Of a stretch of DNA of 64,000 bases, positions 1 through 8,976 are shown in pieces. The translations under genes and the position numbers were made by a program. This stretch comes from Hyphomicrobiales bacterium (lineage in GTDB: Bacteria > Pseudomonadota > Alphaproteobacteria > Rhizobiales > Xanthobacteraceae), in NCBI GenBank assembly GCA_017305535.1, contig JAFKKN010000012.1, forward strand, positions 62,001-126,000, read 5' to 3'. Under the pieces are notes generated by a model that was not told the DNA's origin, did no database searches, and saw only the letters and a program-made list of their open reading frames with translations. Numbering within the stretch: position 1 is the stretch's first letter; the number at the start of each line of letters is the position of its first letter.

Positions 1-106
1 ATGTAAATAAGATACGAGTCGGGGAACGATGGGCGTAACCTAGACCGGTGCTTCTGTGCATCAGGTTAAAGTCGCGGCCGGGTTTTTACACTTCAGGGGT
101 CCTTAT

Positions 107-679
107 ATGACGTTCGCTTCACGCTTGGCCGCGATCCTGCTCGCGGCGGTGACGCTCTGGGCGGTGCCAGCCTCGGCGCAACAGGGTCAGGGCCGCCACA
201 CCTATTCGCCGGACGAACTGGTCGGCGCGGGGCACAAATTCTTCGGCAACGTCTCGCGCGGGCTCGCCTCGGTGATCGAGCGCGCGGTGAGCCAATGGGG
301 CCTGCCCAACGGCTACATCCTCGGCGAGGAAGGCTCGGGCGCGTTCGTCGCCGGGCTGCGCTACGGCGAAGGCACCCTCTACACCAAGAACGCCGGCGAC
401 CTGAAGGTCTATTGGCAAGGCCCCTCGGTCGGCTTCGACTGGGGCGGCGACGGCGCCCGCACCATGACGCTGGTCTATAATCTGCCAGCCACCAACGCGA
501 TCTATCAGCGCTTCGCCGGCATCGACGGCTCCGCCTACATCATCGGCGGCTTCGGCATGACGGCCTTGACCGCGAACGACATCGTGCTGGTGCCGATCCG
601 CTCCGGGCTCGGGCTGCGGCTCGGGGCCAATATCGGCTATCTCAAGTTCACCCCGCAGGCGACCTGGAATCCGTTCTGA
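107..679 (+). CDS. eipA: EipA-family (DUF1134) envelope protein
   Basis: A 190-residue exported protein. Residues 1-24 form a signal peptide (hydrophobic LAAILLAAV core, ASA-QQ cleavage site), so it should act in the periplasm. The rest matches the DUF1134 family, whose Brucella member EipA is a small beta-barrel protein needed for envelope integrity; characteristic stretches are GEEGSGAFVAGLRYGEG and the glycine-rich segment around YWQGPSVGFDWGGD. The ATG at 107 is preferred over a GTG at 56 because it gives a clean signal peptide and has AGGGG seven bases upstream. The exact envelope role in this organism is inferred from the Brucella homologue. Confidence 0.85.
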   Translation: MTFASRLAAILLAAVTLWAVPASAQQGQGRHTYSPDELVGAGHKFFGNVSRGLASVIERAVSQWGLPNGYILGEEGSGAFVAGLRYGEGTLYTKNAGDLKVYWQGPSVGFDWGGDGARTMTLVYNLPATNAIYQRFAGIDGSAYIIGGFGMTALTANDIVLVPIRSGLGLRLGANIGYLKFTPQATWNPF

Positions 680-789
680 TCGCGGCCGGCGGCCCCTGAC
701 CGGATTCACATTATTGCAGCAAACGGCTGGTGTTCGCCCCGCCAGCCGTGGCATGGAAGGCCGCAACTTTCTGGCGCGGAGCAATTCCC

Positions 790-1929
790 ATGGTTGAGCC
801 GATCATTTACATGGCGATCGGTTTCCTGCTCTCGGCCCTGCTGGGCCTGATGCTGCTGCCGCTGGTCCACAACCGCGCCGTCCGCCTCACCACCAAGCGG
901 CTGGAAGCCTCCGCCCCGGTGTCGATGACCGAGGTTCAGGCCGACAAGGACCAGTTGCGCGCCGAGTTCGCGATGTCAGCGCGCAAGCTGGAAATGAGCA
1001 TCGACCAGCTCAAGGGCAAAGCCACAAGCCAGGCGGCGGAACTCGGCAAGAAAGCCGACGCCGTCAACCGCCTGAAGGTGGAGCTGAGCGCGCGGAACGC
1101 CGAAATCCTCTCCCTCCAGGCGCGTGAACAGTCGCTGACGAACATGCTCCGCGCCGCCACCGACGATTTGACCGCGACCACCGGCACGCTGCACGCCACC
1201 CAGCAGACCCTCGGCGAACGGCAGGCCGAGGCGGTGCGGCTGAACACCGAGCTCACCGAGCGATCGCAGACCGCCGAGAACCGTCAGGTCGAATTGACCT
1301 CGGTGCATCAGCAGATCGACCAGCTCAAGCAACGCGTCGACGAGGCCCAACGCGAATTCACCGCCACGCAGCAACGGCTGGATCAACAGCGCATCGAATC
1401 GGCGACCGCCGCCAGCGAGCTGGCGGAAGCGCGCGGCCAGGTCGAAAGCCTGAGCCGGCGCGTCGGCGATCTCGACGGCCAGTTGACCACGCAGGTCAAG
1501 GAAACCGAGACGCTCGGCAAGGAAGCCGAGACGCTGCGGGAGCAGGTGGCGAAGCAGGCGGCCATGCTCACCGAACGCGACGCGGAAGCAGCGCGGCTGC
1601 GGCAAGCGCGCGAGGAAGCCGAAACCGCCGTCAAGCAATTGCGCGACGAGGTGTTCGCGCTCGGCAACAACAAGCCATCGGCCGCGCTCGCGACCTCGCA
1701 GGCGGAGCCCACCGAGAATGCGCTGCTGCGGGAGCGGATCAACGACATCGCCGCCGAAGTGGCGCGGCTGACCATGACGCTGGAAGGCCCGGATTCGCCG
1801 ATCAACGCCATTCTGGAGGCCGAGCCGGCGCATTCTCCGTCCAACGGCAGCCCCGCCGTGGCGCTCCAGCAGACGCTGGCGGACCGGATTCGGGCGCTGC
1901 AAGCGCAGACAACCCGGCATCGGGACTAG
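790..1929 (+). CDS. Membrane-anchored coiled-coil protein, unknown function
   Basis: A 379-residue protein with one N-terminal transmembrane segment (about residues 4-25, IIYMAIGFLLSALLGLMLL). A very long heptad-rich, Gln/Glu/Ala/Arg-rich region follows (about 45-320), best read as a coiled coil projecting into the cytoplasm. A low-complexity, proline-containing tail closes it. I recognise no enzymatic motif. The ATG at 790 has GGAGC eight bases upstream. Proteins of this design occur as conserved hypotheticals in Bradyrhizobium relatives; the anchor-plus-rod shape suggests a scaffold, but no function can be read from sequence. Confidence 0.7.
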   Translation: MVEPIIYMAIGFLLSALLGLMLLPLVHNRAVRLTTKRLEASAPVSMTEVQADKDQLRAEFAMSARKLEMSIDQLKGKATSQAAELGKKADAVNRLKVELSARNAEILSLQAREQSLTNMLRAATDDLTATTGTLHATQQTLGERQAEAVRLNTELTERSQTAENRQVELTSVHQQIDQLKQRVDEAQREFTATQQRLDQQRIESATAASELAEARGQVESLSRRVGDLDGQLTTQVKETETLGKEAETLREQVAKQAAMLTERDAEAARLRQAREEAETAVKQLRDEVFALGNNKPSAALATSQAEPTENALLRERINDIAAEVARLTMTLEGPDSPINAILEAEPAHSPSNGSPAVALQQTLADRIRALQAQTTRHRD

Positions 1930-1930
1930 A

Positions 1931-2060
1931 ACGTTCTCGAGCGAGGTGGATACCGGCCTAGCCGGCTTTGGCCGGCGGCGGCCAGTCCACATCAGGAAAA
2001 CGCGTCAAAACAACCATCTAGAGCCCCGTTCCGATTTGATCGAAACGGAGCCGCCTCTAG
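1931..2060. repeat. Dispersed palindromic element, family A, copy 1
   Basis: Non-coding element starting with a variant of GTTTTCGAGCGAAGTGG, passing through GAAAACGCGTCAAAACAA and ending in a hairpin bounded by CTAGAG and CTCTAG (2018-2060, core GAGCCCCGTTCCGAT). The same order of blocks recurs at 14135-14238, and its front half at 22559-22610. It sits between the coiled-coil gene and tRNA-Val. Confidence 0.75.
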
Positions 2061-2160
2061 TTTTCGCCCCACCACGCTTGACACCGGAGCCCCGCACTTC
2101 GTAAATCGCGACGTCGAACCGGCCCCGCCACCTTGAGGCGGCCCCGCCGTCGACGATCCC

Positions 2161-2235
2161 GGGCGCATAGCTCAGCGGGAGAGCGTTCCCTTCACACGGG
2201 AGAGGTCCAAGGTTCGATCCCTTGTGCGCCCACCA
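2161..2235 (+). tRNA. tRNA-Val (anticodon CAC)
   Basis: Cloverleaf readable by eye: acceptor GGGCGCA pairs with TGCGCCC, D arm GCTC/GAGC, anticodon stem TTCCC/GGGAG with loop TTCACAC giving anticodon CAC (valine, GTG codons), T arm with GGTTCGATCC. Discriminator A at 2232 is followed by an encoded CCA (2233-2235). Confidence 0.95.
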
Positions 2236-2454
2236 TCACTTTGGTTTTTAGCAGCTTCGAAACATCCGCCGGAATGCATCCGGGCACCGGCGTAAAGAGC
2301 CACGAGTTACCCAAGGAAACTTGTGACGAGCTGGATGCAGCTATATATCGGCCACGACGCTCCGTTCTCGTCCGAGTGAAAAGGATACAGGCACCGATGG
2401 ATATCAACCCGACAGCACTGCCAGTTTGCTTTGCCATCGGGAGAAGTCATATCC

Positions 2455-4047
2455 ATGCCTGCCTCAATCACCCTCTCCAAATGTTCGTGGTCCACGCCTG
2501 ACGGTCGGGCTCTTCTTTCCGATCTTGAACTGACGTTCGGCCCCGAACGAGCGGGTCTTGTCGGCCGCAACGGCATCGGCAAAACCACACTCCTCAAGCT
2601 GATCTCGGGCGGGTTGCGCCCCTACACCGGCTCGGTCACCGTCCATGGCACCTTGGGCTTCCTTCGCCAGACCGTTCAGGTCGCCGCCAGGGAGACCGTC
2701 GCTGATCTGTTCGGTATCACGGAAGCGCTGGCTCTCCTGCGCCGCGCCGAGAATGGCGAAGCAACCGCCGGGGAGCTTGCCGATGCCGATTGGACGATCG
2801 GGACGAGAGTAGCTTCCGCACTCGCTCGCCTCGGGCTGGATGCCAGCCCCGACACCCATCTCACGACACTGTCGGGTGGACAAAGCACACGAGCGCGCCT
2901 TGCCGCGCTCATCTTCACAGAGCCCGACTTCCTGCTGCTCGACGAACCGACAAACAACCTCGACCGCGATGGACGCGCGGCGGTGATCGATTTTCTCGCC
3001 GGCTGGCGCGGCGGAGCGATCATCGTCAGCCATGACCGAGAGCTGCTTGAGGCCATGGACGCCATTGTCGAGATGACGTCGCTGGGAGCCACGCGTTACG
3101 GCGGCGGCTGGAGCCAATACCGTCAGCGCAAAGCCGTTGAGCTTGCCGCCGCCCGACGCGATCTGGCGGACGCCGAGAGGCGCGTCACGGAGATCGACCG
3201 AAAAGCGCAAGACGCCACCGAGAAGAAAGCACGGAAAGATCGCGCAGGCCAAAGAAAGCGGGCCAAGGGCGACCTGCCGCGTATTCTCACGGGAACGCGC
3301 AAGGACCGAAGCGAAGACACAGGCGGTGCGACGGCCCGCCTCGCGGACCGACGGCGCGCGCAGGCGTTCGAGGCTGCCGCCTCCGCGCGCCAGCGTGTTG
3401 AGATCCTTCAACCGCTTTCCGTCGTACTGCCGCCGACACACTTGCCGGCCAGCAAGTCGGTCCTGACGATCGATAGCGTGAGCGTCGGTTACGAGCCGGA
3501 TCGTCCGATCATCAAGAATCTTTCCTTCGCCATCACCGGACCGGGGCGCGTTGCTGTTGTCGGACCGAACGGTTCCGGCAAGACGACGTTTCTGGCGCTC
3601 GTTACCGGGCAGTTGCAACCGTGGAGCGGGACCGTGCGCGCGATGACCGACTTTGCGATGTTCGACCAACAGGTCAGTCTTCTCGATCCGTCCGCCTCGG
3701 TTCGAGACAACTTCCGACGCCTCAACCGGACGACCGACGAGAACGCCTGCCGGGCGGCGCTGGCCCGCTTCATGTTCCGAGCCGATGCCGCGCTTCAACT
3801 CGTCTCCAGTCTCAGCGGCGGACAATTGTTGCGGGCCGGTCTGGCTTGCGTGCTCGGCGGACCGGCACCGCCCTCGCTCCTGATTCTCGACGAGCCGACC
3901 AATCATCTGGACATCGATTCGATCGAAGCTGTCGAAGCAGGATTGCGCGCCTATGACGGCGCGCTGTTGATTGTCAGCCATGACGAAGCATTTCTCGATG
4001 CGATCGCCGCGTCACGCAAGCTGAACCTTCCATCGACACGAAGCTGA
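2455..4047 (+). CDS. ABC-F family ATPase (no membrane domain)
   Basis: A 530-residue soluble tandem ATPase. The first ABC domain has Walker A GRNGIGKTT (37-45), LSGGQ (139-143) and LLLDEPTNNLD (160-170). The second has GPNGSGKTT (370-378), LSGGQ (453-457) and ILDEPTNHLD (477-486). The ~100-residue linker between them (about 222-330) is highly charged, as in the P-site interaction motif of ABC-F translation factors. There are no membrane segments, so it should work on the ribosome. It could be a housekeeping ABC-F (Uup/EttA-like) or an antibiotic-protection factor; sequence alone does not decide. ATG 2455 has GGGAGAAG upstream. It directly follows tRNA-Val, a common insertion site for acquired DNA. 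Confidence 0.85.
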   Translation: MPASITLSKCSWSTPDGRALLSDLELTFGPERAGLVGRNGIGKTTLLKLISGGLRPYTGSVTVHGTLGFLRQTVQVAARETVADLFGITEALALLRRAENGEATAGELADADWTIGTRVASALARLGLDASPDTHLTTLSGGQSTRARLAALIFTEPDFLLLDEPTNNLDRDGRAAVIDFLAGWRGGAIIVSHDRELLEAMDAIVEMTSLGATRYGGGWSQYRQRKAVELAAARRDLADAERRVTEIDRKAQDATEKKARKDRAGQRKRAKGDLPRILTGTRKDRSEDTGGATARLADRRRAQAFEAAASARQRVEILQPLSVVLPPTHLPASKSVLTIDSVSVGYEPDRPIIKNLSFAITGPGRVAVVGPNGSGKTTFLALVTGQLQPWSGTVRAMTDFAMFDQQVSLLDPSASVRDNFRRLNRTTDENACRAALARFMFRADAALQLVSSLSGGQLLRAGLACVLGGPAPPSLLILDEPTNHLDIDSIEAVEAGLRAYDGALLIVSHDEAFLDAIAASRKLNLPSTRS

Positions 4048-4075
4048 TTTGTCTGCCTTGTTGCCAGACAGAAAA

Positions 4076-4099
4076 GGGGCCAGCCTCGCGGCTGACCCC
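4076..4099 (-). terminator. Rho-independent terminator of the chemoreceptor gene
   Basis: On the minus strand GGGGTCAGCC and GGCTGGCCCC form a 10-bp stem (one G-U wobble) closed by a GCGA (GNRA) tetraloop and followed by TTTTCTG. The wobble is only allowed in the minus-strand transcript, which fixes the orientation. Confidence 0.8.
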
Positions 4100-4134
4100 T
4101 TGCAACAATTTGGCTTGGCGGTCTTGGCCCCGCG

Positions 4135-5805
4135 TTACGCGGCGCGAACGCCGGCGAGGAATTTCTGCACTTCGACCTTGAGGCGGGTGCTGTCGCTCGA
4201 CAGCATCTGGGCGGCAGAGAGAACCTGCCCCGACGCCGCGCCGGTTTCGCCCGCGCCACGGCTGACGTCGCTGATGCTTTGCGCCACTTCGCCGGAACGC
4301 TCGGCCGCGAGCTGGACGTTGCGCGCGATCTCCTGCGTCGCCGCGCCCTGCTCTTCCACGGCCGCCGCAATGGTCGAGGAGATTTCCGACATCAGGTTGA
4401 TGGTCGCGTTGATCTCCTGAATGGTCGCGACCGAATCCTGCGTCGCCGCCTGCATGCCGACGATCTGCGCGCCGATCTCGTCGGTCGCCTTGGCGGTCTG
4501 CGACGCCAGCGCCTTGACCTCCGAAGCGACCACCGCGAAACCGCGCCCGGCTTCGCCGGCGCGCGCGGCCTCGATGGTGGCGTTGAGCGCCAAGAGGTTG
4601 GTCTGCTCGGCCACGGCGGTGATCAACTTGACGACATCGCCGATGCGCGCCGCCGCCTGCGACAGTTGCTGAATGCTGGCGTCGGTCTTCTGCGCCTGCG
4701 CTACCGCTGTCTGCGCGACGCGGCTGGCCTCCTGCACCTGACGGCTGATCTCGTTGACCGACGAGGTGATTTCCTCGGTAGCGGCTGCGGTCGACTGCAC
4801 GTTGTTGGACACGTCCTGCGACGCGCCGGCGGCAACGGCCGAGGTCTTGCCGGTATTCTCGGCGGTGAAGGTCAGCGTATTGGCGGAGGCCTCGAGTTCG
4901 GTCGAGGACGACGACAGCGAACCGACCAGTTCGCCGATCAGTTGCTCGAACTCGTGGATCAGGCGATCGACTTCCTGCTGGCGACGCTCGCGCTCCGCCT
5001 GCGTCTGGCTGCGCTCCGCCTGCATCCGCTCGTTGGCGATGCCGTTTTCCCTGAAGACGAGAACGGCGCGCGCCATGTCGCCGATTTCGTCCTGACGTTC
5101 CCGATGCGGAACCTCGATGCCGTATTCCGCATTGGCGAGGCGCGTGACCACACCCTGCATCTCGACGATCGGAGCGACGGTGCGCCGACTGAAAACGAAA
5201 TAGAGGATGGAGATGAAGCTCGCCGCGGTCAGCAGCAGCATGATGTCCACCAACACCATCAACGTCGAAGCGGCATTGCGCGCGGCGGTAACTTCGGCGG
5301 TCGCGCGGCTATTCATCTTGTTCTGAAAGGATTGGATCAGGTTCGAAATCTTCGCCTTGCCGGTCGCGTAGTCTTTTCCGTAGACGTGCGCGCGCGCCTG
5401 ATCGAGTTTGCCATCGGTGACGGCCTGCATCGCCGCTTCTTCAAGCTTGATCAGCGCATCCGAACTCGCCTTGGCTTGATCGATCAGGCTGAGTTCGTCG
5501 GCCGTCGCCCCTAATTCCTTCAACCGCGACAACACACGATCGCGGCTCTTGGTTTCCTTCACCTCGCGCCAGTAGTTATCGAGATGCGCCTTGTCGCCGG
5601 TCACCGTATAGAAGCGGACTTCGTCGGTGAGGTAGTCGGAAGCCTTGGCGAGATCCAGACCGAGTTGCTTGAACTCAGCAGCCCGCGCGGTGGCCACACG
5701 CTCCGTTTCGACATTGGCTTGTTCGCGCCAGATGAATATGCCTGTCAAAACGGCCAGAACTGCTGTGGCGCCGAGGGATAGCTTGGTGATCGTCGCGAGA
5801 CGCAT
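4135..5805 (-). CDS. Methyl-accepting chemotaxis protein, membrane-bound
   Basis: A 556-residue chemoreceptor. Transmembrane helix 1 is at about 7-25, a mostly helical periplasmic sensor domain spans about 26-180, helix 2 is at 181-205, then HAMP (about 205-258). The cytoplasmic signalling hairpin carries the conserved tip [20 protein letters not shown] (401-420) followed by [10 protein letters not shown]. It would signal through CheA/CheW, which are not in this window. Start ATG 5805 is chosen because it begins directly before the first membrane helix and has AGAAAGG upstream; an in-frame upstream extension has no support. The ligand cannot be predicted. A terminator lies 35 bases past the stop. 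Confidence 0.92.
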   Translation of the reverse strand: MRLATITKLSLGATAVLAVLTGIFIWREQANVETERVATARAAEFKQLGLDLAKASDYLTDEVRFYTVTGDKAHLDNYWREVKETKSRDRVLSRLKELGATADELSLIDQAKASSDALIKLEEAAMQAVTDGKLDQARAHVYGKDYATGKAKISNLIQSFQNKMNSRATAEVTAARNAASTLMVLVDIMLLLTAASFISILYFVFSRRTVAPIVEMQGVVTRLANAEYGIEVPHRERQDEIGDMARAVLVFRENGIANERMQAERSQTQAERERRQQEVDRLIHEFEQLIGELVGSLSSSSTELEASANTLTFTAENTGKTSAVAAGASQDVSNNVQSTAAATEEITSSVNEISRQVQEASRVAQTAVAQAQKTDASIQQLSQAAARIGDVVKLITAVAEQTNLLALNATIEAARAGEAGRGFAVVASEVKALASQTAKATDEIGAQIVGMQAATQDSVATIQEINATINLMSEISSTIAAAVEEQGAATQEIARNVQLAAERSGEVAQSISDVSRGAGETGAASGQVLSAAQMLSSDSTRLKVEVQKFLAGVRAA

Positions 5806-5939
5806 TGGAAATGCCTTTCTGGCATTCAGGATGTGATGAGGAGCAACGCCTGCCTGACCGGGCGTAGGGGGATCGCGACGAGACTTACTGAGTTGCATTT
5901 AATTAAAATTGAAGAATGCAACCGCGCGCGCAAAGAAAA

Positions 5940-5963
5940 AGGGCCAGCCTTGCGGCTGACCCT
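5940..5963 (-). terminator. Rho-independent terminator of the Omp25-like gene
   Basis: Minus-strand stem AGGGTCAGCC / GGCTGGCCCT with a GCAA (GNRA) loop, followed by TTTTTCTTTG. It lies 30 bases beyond the porin stop codon and is nearly the same sequence as the terminator at 4076-4099. Confidence 0.8.
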
Positions 5964-5992
5964 GTGCAGTTTGCTCTTGGTGTAAATGATGA

Positions 5993-6697
5993 TCAGTAAC
6001 GGGCGACCGGACCGCCCCAACCGAAGTGATAGTTCACGCCGACCTTGACGGTGTGCACCGACGCACCGAGATCCAGAGCCCCGGCGTAACGTTCCTTGCT
6101 GAAGTCGGCATACATATATTCGGCCTTGGCCGACCACGCCGGTGCAAACATCCACTCGACACCGCCGCCTACGGTCCAGCCGGAATGCGTCTTCGATTCC
6201 GAACCCGACAGCCCGCCGCCCGAGACCGAGAGCTTGTTGTTCGCCCAGGCATAGCCGCCCTTGGCATAGAGCATCACGTTGTCGAACGCGACGCCGGCGC
6301 GGCCGGTGACGCTGCCCATCGCGTTGATGCGGTCGCGCACGGTCACGCCCAATCCGGAGGCCGACGCACCGATGCTGCCGCCGGCCGCATCCACCTCGAG
6401 GCCCCAGACGAACTGGCTGCCCGGCGCCTGCCAGTTGTAGCCGATGGTGCCGCCGCCGAAGCCGCCCTTCAGCGCGTCGGTGTTGACGGTGCCGCCGCCG
6501 ACGCCCGGAACGCTGGCGCTGACCGAATTCGACCAGCCGTAGCCACCCATGACACCGGCATAGAAACCGGACCAGTTGGTCGCCGGGGTGACGACCGGAG
6601 CCGGCGCCTTGGTGTAGGGCCGCGCCGCGAGATCGGCGGCGAAGGAAGGTGCGCTCATCGCAACAACAGCGACGGAAGCGAGGAGAATTTTCTTCAT
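5993..6697 (-). CDS. Omp25/Omp31-family outer-membrane beta-barrel protein
   Basis: A 234-residue outer-membrane protein. A signal peptide with cleavage at SFA-ADL (about residue 21) is followed by a short Pro/Ala linker and an eight-strand barrel. Family hallmarks are NWSGFYAGVMGGYGW near the start of the barrel, repeated alternating Gly/aromatic strands, and a closing AEYMYADF...VGVNYHFG segment ending in an aromatic residue. Members are abundant surface proteins of Rhizobiales (Omp25/Omp31 in Brucella). Start ATG 6697 (MKKILLASVAVVAMS) gives a typical signal peptide. It is monocistronic with its own terminator. Confidence 0.9.
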   Translation of the reverse strand: MKKILLASVAVVAMSAPSFAADLAARPYTKAPAPVVTPATNWSGFYAGVMGGYGWSNSVSASVPGVGGGTVNTDALKGGFGGGTIGYNWQAPGSQFVWGLEVDAAGGSIGASASGLGVTVRDRINAMGSVTGRAGVAFDNVMLYAKGGYAWANNKLSVSGGGLSGSESKTHSGWTVGGGVEWMFAPAWSAKAEYMYADFSKERYAGALDLGASVHTVKVGVNYHFGWGGPVARY

Positions 6698-6916
6698 GAT
6701 TTAAGTCCCAGCAGGTTGGAAGTTCCTGGGGAACCCAATAGGCGATGGAACTCGATCTATACAACCTTAATTTGCATTAACTATTGTATTCGCGCCACAG
6801 CGTGGCATTTCTGCAACGCAACAATCGATTAACCTTTTCATTTCGTTAATGATTTCGCCTTCGGCGGGGAAAGGAGACCACCACTCCCGATCCGCCATCG
6901 ATCATGAAGGATCGCC

Positions 6917-8617
6917 TTAAAGCCGCGGCTCGAACTTGTAGGACGCCTGCACGAACAGGCCGTAGCGCTCCTGCCGCATCGGCAGGGTCGGACACGGGCA
7001 CGACATGCCGAACGCATTGGTGTAGGCGTCGTCGATTGCCCAGACTGCCCAGTAGCGGCCGCCGACGCCGATATCGAAGTTCGGCGTCAGCGCGTAGGAC
7101 AGGATCGCCTCCAGCTGCACGCCGCGGCCGTTGGCGAACTCCGGCGACCAAATGTTCTTCGTATCGGTCCGCAGCAAGTGACCGTCGAGGCCGGTCAGCC
7201 GCACATAAGGCAGATATGCCGCTTCCGCGCTCAGCTTGAGATTGGGCGCCAGCGCCACCTGCCCGGCGACGCCGAGGCGAACCGCATGCAGCGTGTTGTC
7301 CTCACTGATGACATTCGTGGACAACGACGCGGAGAACGGACCCCCGCAGGGCCCATAGGGATGCGCAAGCTGGATGCAGCCCCGCGCCATCTTCTCATCG
7401 CGGTTGTAGTGATAGCCAATGAAGCCGCCGAACCGGTAGCTATCGGTGTGCAGCACATCATAGCCGACATCGAGCGTGGCGTAGCCGATGCGGCCGGGCA
7501 CGTAACCGGACAGCGTGTTCGAATACGGAACGTTCTCCTTGTGGTGCGAGAGCCAGTCCTCGTCGTGCATCTTGCCGTCGCCGAGCACGCCGCCGCCGGC
7601 AAAGCCCTTGACGAAGATACGGCTCGGGCTGTCGATGCGGCCAAAAATTTCGCCGGAGTGACCGGTGGTGTCGTAGGTCAGGCGCGACACCAGCACGTTC
7701 TGCTGCGCGGGATTGTTGGTGAAGCCGAGATCCTTCTGGAAGCGGCCGCTGGAGTACCAGTAGCGGCCGCCGACCTCGACCTGCCAGCCCGGCTCAAGCG
7801 CCGGCGCTTTCGTCGCGTGGCGCGGCTCGGGCCAGTTCGCGCGCGAATCAGCGCCGAAGCGATAATTCAGACCGAGGCGCACAAGATTGAGGCTGTGATC
7901 GATCCCGGTGCGTCCGCCGGGCACATCGAGATAGATCAAGGAGCCCGGCGCGGCTTGCGCGAACGCCATCGGTGACGTCACGCTGCCGCCACCGAAGCGC
8001 GCGTGATTGTATTCGAAGCGCAGCGACCACGCCGGCGTCAGCGCCTGTTCGAAACCGACGCCCGCGGTCCAGCCCCATCGGGTGCCGTAGGTTTCCGCCG
8101 GCGCGACGTTCTCGAATGCGTTCAGCGCCACGTCGGAACGCGAGGTCAACCACGCCGCGCCGCCCTTCAGATAAACGAGCGAGCGGCCATCGACACCGCC
8201 GACAACGCCGACGCGGCCGGTGATGCTGCCGAACGCGTCATGACGCGCACGGCAATTGAACGAGGTGAGCGCGCCCGACGGCGCGAGGCAGGTGTCGGCC
8301 CCGTTCGCGTCCATCAGGCTGACATCGGCCTCGATACCGAGCACGAGATGGCGCGAGGTCTGCCAGTTGTAGCCGGCCTGCACACCCGCGAACACCGCCG
8401 GCGTGCGGATGGAATCGCCATACATGGAAGGACCATACGGACTCGCAATCGACGTGGTACCAAGCCCGCCGCCGAGATGACCACCGAGATAGAAGCCGCT
8501 CCAGTCGAATGCCGCAGGCACCGCCCTCGTCTTCACCGGAAGATCCGCTGCAACAGCGGAACCAGCCGCACTCCCGATCAACACCGCAACAGCAACCGCA
8601 CGCGTCGACAACGCCAT
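6917..8617 (-). CDS. Two-barrel outer-membrane protein: Omp25-like plus omptin-like
   Basis: A 566-residue exported protein, about twice the usual Omp25 length. Signal peptide ends at VAA-ADLPVK (about residue 25). Numbering from the first of two adjacent ATGs (8620), residues 38-256 form a complete Omp25-like barrel (DWSGFYLGGHLGGG to LGLNYRFG). Residues 278-567 form a second barrel opening with GWQVEVGGRYWYSSG and closing with LFVQASYKFEPRL. This half carries GKMHDEDW (349-356), whose D353-x-D355 matches the Asp83-x-Asp85 pair of OmpT-type omptin proteases; I see no counterpart of the omptin Asp-x-His pair. GAGGG six bases before ATG 8617 favours that start. Protease activity is therefore doubtful; a surface structural or adhesive role is possible. 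Confidence 0.75.
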   Translation of the reverse strand: MALSTRAVAVAVLIGSAAGSAVAADLPVKTRAVPAAFDWSGFYLGGHLGGGLGTTSIASPYGPSMYGDSIRTPAVFAGVQAGYNWQTSRHLVLGIEADVSLMDANGADTCLAPSGALTSFNCRARHDAFGSITGRVGVVGGVDGRSLVYLKGGAAWLTSRSDVALNAFENVAPAETYGTRWGWTAGVGFEQALTPAWSLRFEYNHARFGGGSVTSPMAFAQAAPGSLIYLDVPGGRTGIDHSLNLVRLGLNYRFGADSRANWPEPRHATKAPALEPGWQVEVGGRYWYSSGRFQKDLGFTNNPAQQNVLVSRLTYDTTGHSGEIFGRIDSPSRIFVKGFAGGGVLGDGKMHDEDWLSHHKENVPYSNTLSGYVPGRIGYATLDVGYDVLHTDSYRFGGFIGYHYNRDEKMARGCIQLAHPYGPCGGPFSASLSTNVISEDNTLHAVRLGVAGQVALAPNLKLSAEAAYLPYVRLTGLDGHLLRTDTKNIWSPEFANGRGVQLEAILSYALTPNFDIGVGGRYWAVWAIDDAYTNAFGMSCPCPTLPMRQERYGLFVQASYKFEPRL

Positions 8618-8830
8618 CATGCACCCTCACCCACACATTCGCCCGTGGGTAAGGAAACACCGACACGCTTGAAGAAATTGTTAAGGCTAATGAATCGTAA
8701 CCAGCACGCGCGCGATCGGGCCCTTGTGTCGCAACATTGGTTCGGATGTGACAGGCCCGCTTGCGCGATGGCATCATCCTGAGTGTGTCATCGACAGTCG
8801 TGTTCCGCACAAACGCACAACACAAAAATC

Positions 8831-8957
8831 GTCGTCCCCGCGCAGGCGGGGACCCAGAATCCCTAGTGGTCATGGTTAGAGCGATGGTGCGCCAAAAATG
8901 AGCGCTACCCTCATCATGAGCGACACGCCGTATAGATCCCGCCTGCGCGGGGACGAC
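8831..8957. repeat. REP/BIME-like element (family B), copy 1
   Basis: Bounded by a perfect 20-bp inverted repeat: GTCGTCCCCGCGCAGGCGGG at 8831-8850 and its complement at 8938-8957. Each arm is itself palindromic (CCCGC GCAG GCGGG). It occupies much of the gap between the two-barrel protein and the TPP enzyme; I see no gene in 8618-8976. Confidence 0.85.
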
Positions 8958-8976
8958 ACGAAAATTCAGTGCATCC

